Shown here piece after piece: positions 61,718 to 64,000 of a stretch of DNA of 64,000 nt. Within the stretch, counting starts at the first letter, position 1; each line of letters begins with the position of its first letter. Source of the DNA: Thalassotalea sp. Sam97 (GTDB lineage Bacteria; Pseudomonadota; Gammaproteobacteria; Enterobacterales; Alteromonadaceae); the NCBI RefSeq assembly GCF_041379765.1, contig NZ_CP166919.1, forward strand, positions 1,860,001 through 1,924,000. Reading direction: 5' to 3'. Below the pieces are notes generated by a model that was not told the origin of the DNA, did not search any database, and saw nothing but the letters and a program-made list of their open reading frames with translations. The translations under genes and the position numbers were made by a program.

Positions 61718-62018
61718 AGTACACCTCCTTCGGTGCTGTTGCTAAAAGCTAACGTTTATATTTTTAGGCACCCAATCCATGACCGTATGTTATACCCTCA
61801 TTCGGACTGGCGTTGCCCCTAACATTGGGGTTTCCCCCTTATTACATTTTTCGATTGTTAAAAAACGCCATACTGATTGCAAACAGTGGCGACACGGTGT
61901 CACCTGCAACGTTGTGGGCTGACAACGAAAACGAACATAAAGTATAGTCACATTGCACAAAAAAGTGAGTTAATCACTCACCTTGCGTTACAAACATAGT
62001 CAATTTTTTGTGGCCTAA
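61718..62018. other. Intergenic region between yegP and the SIMPL gene
   Basis: 301 bases, AT-rich at the yegP end. It has a CCCC-TAACATT-GGGG short hairpin near 61834 that may be part of the yegP leader, and the SIMPL-gene terminator at 61960-61982. Nothing else recognised. Confidence 0.45.
61960..61982 (-). terminator. Terminator of the SIMPL-domain gene
   Basis: On the minus strand GTGAGT, loop GATTA, ACTCAC and a T run. It lies 37 bases after the stop; the stem is only six pairs. Confidence 0.6.
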
Positions 62019-62738
62019 TCAATCAGATAAATAATACTCAATGGTTGATACCACACGAATCTTCTTAATATGAGGATTATTTTTATCACGGTCGGAAATA
62101 CTAAATTGCCCCTGTGATGCACGTTTGATTTTTCCAAGAATACTATCTGAGTCAGCGGCAAACTTTTCTGCCACAGCACGGGCGTTGCGAGTCGCTTCTT
62201 CTATCATGGCGGGCTTGATATCATTAAGGCCCGTAAATATGTACTCGATTTGTGCCTGATAATTCGCTCCCGTTAACACGATCCCCTGTTTACCAAGGCT
62301 TGACATCTGAGTCATGACAGAGCGAACCGTGTCAATTTGCTCAGAATAAACGGTAACCGTTTGTACCCCAGTGTAACGAAACTCCGTTTTACCCGCACTG
62401 CCATACTGTTGCGCTAATTTGTCCGTGATCACCGGCGACGTTGCAGATATTTCATCACTTTGAATGCCATTTATAAGCAAGAACGCTTGGATTTTTTCGG
62501 TGTTTTTCTCAATAACTTGATACAGCTCTTGCACATCATTGGCTGCTTGCGAAAACTGAATAGGCCAAATAACCACATTAGCTTGTTGCTCTCGCTCTGC
62601 TAACCCCTTAACAACAACGCTACGTTCATATTGCTTAACACTTATCGCCGCGTCCGCCAAAAAATAACCTAACAGTGCTAAGCCAAGCACGATACTGCTA
62701 CCCAAAATAAATGCACCGACGCTATCCTTTGACTGCAT
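62019..62738 (-). CDS. SIMPL domain-containing protein (DUF541)
   Basis: 239 residues. An N-terminal hydrophobic segment (about 10-29) is an anchor or signal peptide. The SIMPL domain follows: RSVVVKGLAEREQQAN, QAFLLINGIQSDEISATSP and a VVSTIEYYLSD end. SIMPL proteins are periplasmic or outer-membrane associated oligomers of poorly known role. Divergent from the HlyD-family gene, so the 190 bases between them serve both. Single gene. Confidence 0.85.
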   Translation of the reverse strand: MQSKDSVGAFILGSSIVLGLALLGYFLADAAISVKQYERSVVVKGLAEREQQANVVIWPIQFSQAANDVQELYQVIEKNTEKIQAFLLINGIQSDEISATSPVITDKLAQQYGSAGKTEFRYTGVQTVTVYSEQIDTVRSVMTQMSSLGKQGIVLTGANYQAQIEYIFTGLNDIKPAMIEEATRNARAVAEKFAADSDSILGKIKRASQGQFSISDRDKNNPHIKKIRVVSTIEYYLSD

Positions 62739-62931
62739 AACTTTACCTTTATCCGCTATTGATAGGTAACTTATATGACATTTTTTGCATAAATCAACCC
62801 GTTAACTCGGCGGGCTAAATCCCATATGAAAAAGACTATACTTAATTTGCATGGCAAGTGCCTTCATTTAACCGCTAGGCTTATGTCATGACAACTAACG
62901 CAACCATTCATTGCCTATCAAGGAGCGTGAC

Positions 62932-64000
62932 GTGTCCGATACCGAGACAAACACCGAGCAACCATCGCAAGATACCAGTCATATAAAACAAGCGCGATCA
63001 TTCACCCTGATTTTATTACTCGTGATTTTATTGTTATGGGGCTATACGCTGTGGGCAGATCGTGTTACGCCAATGACTGACCAAGTGCGAGTCAATGGCC
63101 AAGTTATACGTATTAGTCCTGAAGTGTCAGGACCGATATCTGAAATTCATGTTCTGGATAATAGCCTAGTGAATGTTGGTGACACCTTAATTTCTATTAA
63201 TCCTGCGCCATTTGAACTGGCCGTAAAAACAGCGCGCTTTGAACTGCAAAAGGCGGGCCAGTCATTTATGGCTGATACTGCGGCAATTAATGTTGCCAAA
63301 GCCAATGAAGTGGCGGCGCGTGTTAAAGTCAATAATGCCAAAAAAAACGTCGAGCGAAATCGTCAATTGGTTAAAAAAGGCATCATTAGCCAAGCAAGTA
63401 TGGATGATGCCGTTACCGAATTAGAAACCGCACAAGCAAACCTTGAACAAAACAAATCCGCATTAGAAAAAGCCAAGCAACAATCTGGCCCTCGGGATAA
63501 GGACAATCCAGCGATACAAGTTGGTTTGACCAAACTCGATCAAGCGTTGCTCAACCTCAGCAACACCAAGTTACTGGCACCAACCAACGGCGTGATCACT
63601 AATATGGATATTGCTGTGGGTGATTTTGCGGCAGCGGGACAGCCGATAATGACCTTGATAAATACCCGTTATTTATGGCTCACGGCCATGGTTAGAGAAA
63701 ACTCCATCGGTCATTTAAAGCAAGGCGATAGTGTTAAAATCGTTTTAGAGTCTTATCCTGGCGAGATATTTATTGGTACTATTTCATCCATTGGCTGGGG
63801 CAGCAGTGGTAACGGTAATTTTGCCGTTGATACCGGGAACGGCCTAATTAACTCGCCAACCACAGGTCCTAAAGCCCAACGTTTTCCCGTTAATATTGAA
63901 TTTTCAGAGCTACCTGATCACGTTACCTTACGCTACGGTGGCAGAGCAACCGTGGCGTTTTATCCCAACAAAAGTGGCATTGGTGAAACATTGCAAGACT
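62932..64000 (+). CDS. HlyD-family membrane fusion protein, partial at the 3' end
   Basis: At least 356 residues; the frame runs off the window end without a stop. GTG start with AAGGAG six bases upstream. An N-terminal helix (about residues 22-42) is followed by a lipoyl-like barrel half (VNGQVIRISPEVSGPISEIHV), a coiled-coil hairpin (about 95-190, with NAKKNVERNRQLVKKGIIS), the second barrel half (LAPTNGVITNMDIAVGDFAAAG) and a beta domain. It resembles EmrA/AaeA periplasmic adaptor proteins. The inner-membrane partner would be expected downstream, outside the window. Efflux substrate unknown. Confidence 0.88.
   Translation, partial: MSDTETNTEQPSQDTSHIKQARSFTLILLLVILLLWGYTLWADRVTPMTDQVRVNGQVIRISPEVSGPISEIHVLDNSLVNVGDTLISINPAPFELAVKTARFELQKAGQSFMADTAAINVAKANEVAARVKVNNAKKNVERNRQLVKKGIISQASMDDAVTELETAQANLEQNKSALEKAKQQSGPRDKDNPAIQVGLTKLDQALLNLSNTKLLAPTNGVITNMDIAVGDFAAAGQPIMTLINTRYLWLTAMVRENSIGHLKQGDSVKIVLESYPGEIFIGTISSIGWGSSGNGNFAVDTGNGLINSPTTGPKAQRFPVNIEFSELPDHVTLRYGGRATVAFYPNKSGIGETLQD

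Noticed and set aside
1..64000. tRNA, rRNA, insertion sequences, prophage and CRISPR arrays
   Set aside because: No tRNA-like cloverleaf, transposase, integrase, phage gene or spaced direct repeats were recognised in any gap.

Overview
The window is a stretch of chromosome from a marine-type gammaproteobacterium, most likely of the order Alteromonadales (Colwellia/Thalassotalea-like). The basis is a moderate-to-low GC content, gene blocks in the same local order as in E. coli (tesA-ybbA-ybbP, pabB-nudL-sdaA, ycgL/ycgN near rnd-fadD, tsaB near yoaA, hisG to hisIE), and a marine outfit of genes (Na+-coupled NSS and SLC13 transporters, an S9 secreted peptidase, a CBM9/DUF5916 outer-membrane protein, OMPLA). 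The genus is inferred, not proven. I saw no tRNA, rRNA, insertion sequence, prophage or CRISPR array.

Layout. 0.2-5.7 kb: AI-2E family permease, YfcH-like epimerase and the YbbA/YbbP ABC system. 5.7-10.7 kb: tesA (start codon overlapping that of divergent ybbA), two small membrane proteins, then a minus-strand run psrA-like regulator, nagZ, SLC13 transporter. 10.7-16.9 kb: an orphan terminator that may mark a small RNA, a hypothetical gene, upp, a DUF5916 protein, a YcbL-type hydrolase and pldA. 17.1-28.5 kb: NSS transporter, rmuC, S9 peptidase, class I fumarase, then pabB-nudL-sdaA. 28.8-33.4 kb is more accessory: an ADP-ribosylglycohydrolase, a small duplicated membrane protein, a lipoprotein, a periplasmic propeller-like protein, a VOC protein, a YjdF-like protein and a CHMI-like tautomerase. 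33.5-44.4 kb, nearly all minus strand: tapT-like DTW gene, ycgN, mltB, ycgL, rnd, fadD, an alpha/beta hydrolase, an M50-like peptidase, tsaB and yoaA.

44.6-48.5 kb holds seven short genes of unknown function (anchored, zinc-ribbon, coiled-coil, ankyrin and small membrane proteins) between core genes. Several of the gaps carry short imperfect hairpins with TAAC/GTTA ends, or a repeated CGTAAGTT element, which loosely resemble integron recombination sites. 48.8-56.4 kb is a complete histidine operon with a leader peptide of five consecutive histidine codons and a strong attenuator, followed by hisG, D, C, B, H, A, F and IE, mostly overlapping. 56.4-64 kb: elaA, a tonB-like gene, a MAPEG protein, an L,D-transpeptidase, adk, yegP, a SIMPL-domain gene and the 5' part of an HlyD-family gene cut by the window edge.

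How it works together: the his operon makes the whole pathway from PRPP/ATP to histidinol phosphate processing and is probably attenuated by histidyl-tRNA supply. PsrA and FadD suggest fatty-acid sensing and activation. NagZ, MltB and the L,D-transpeptidase act on peptidoglycan; TsaB and the DTW protein act on tRNA modification. No confident new defence or biosynthetic system was found; the most notable unexplained items are the cassette-like accessory regions, the orphan terminator, and a tandem 11-bp repeat plus hairpin upstream of the NSS transporter.
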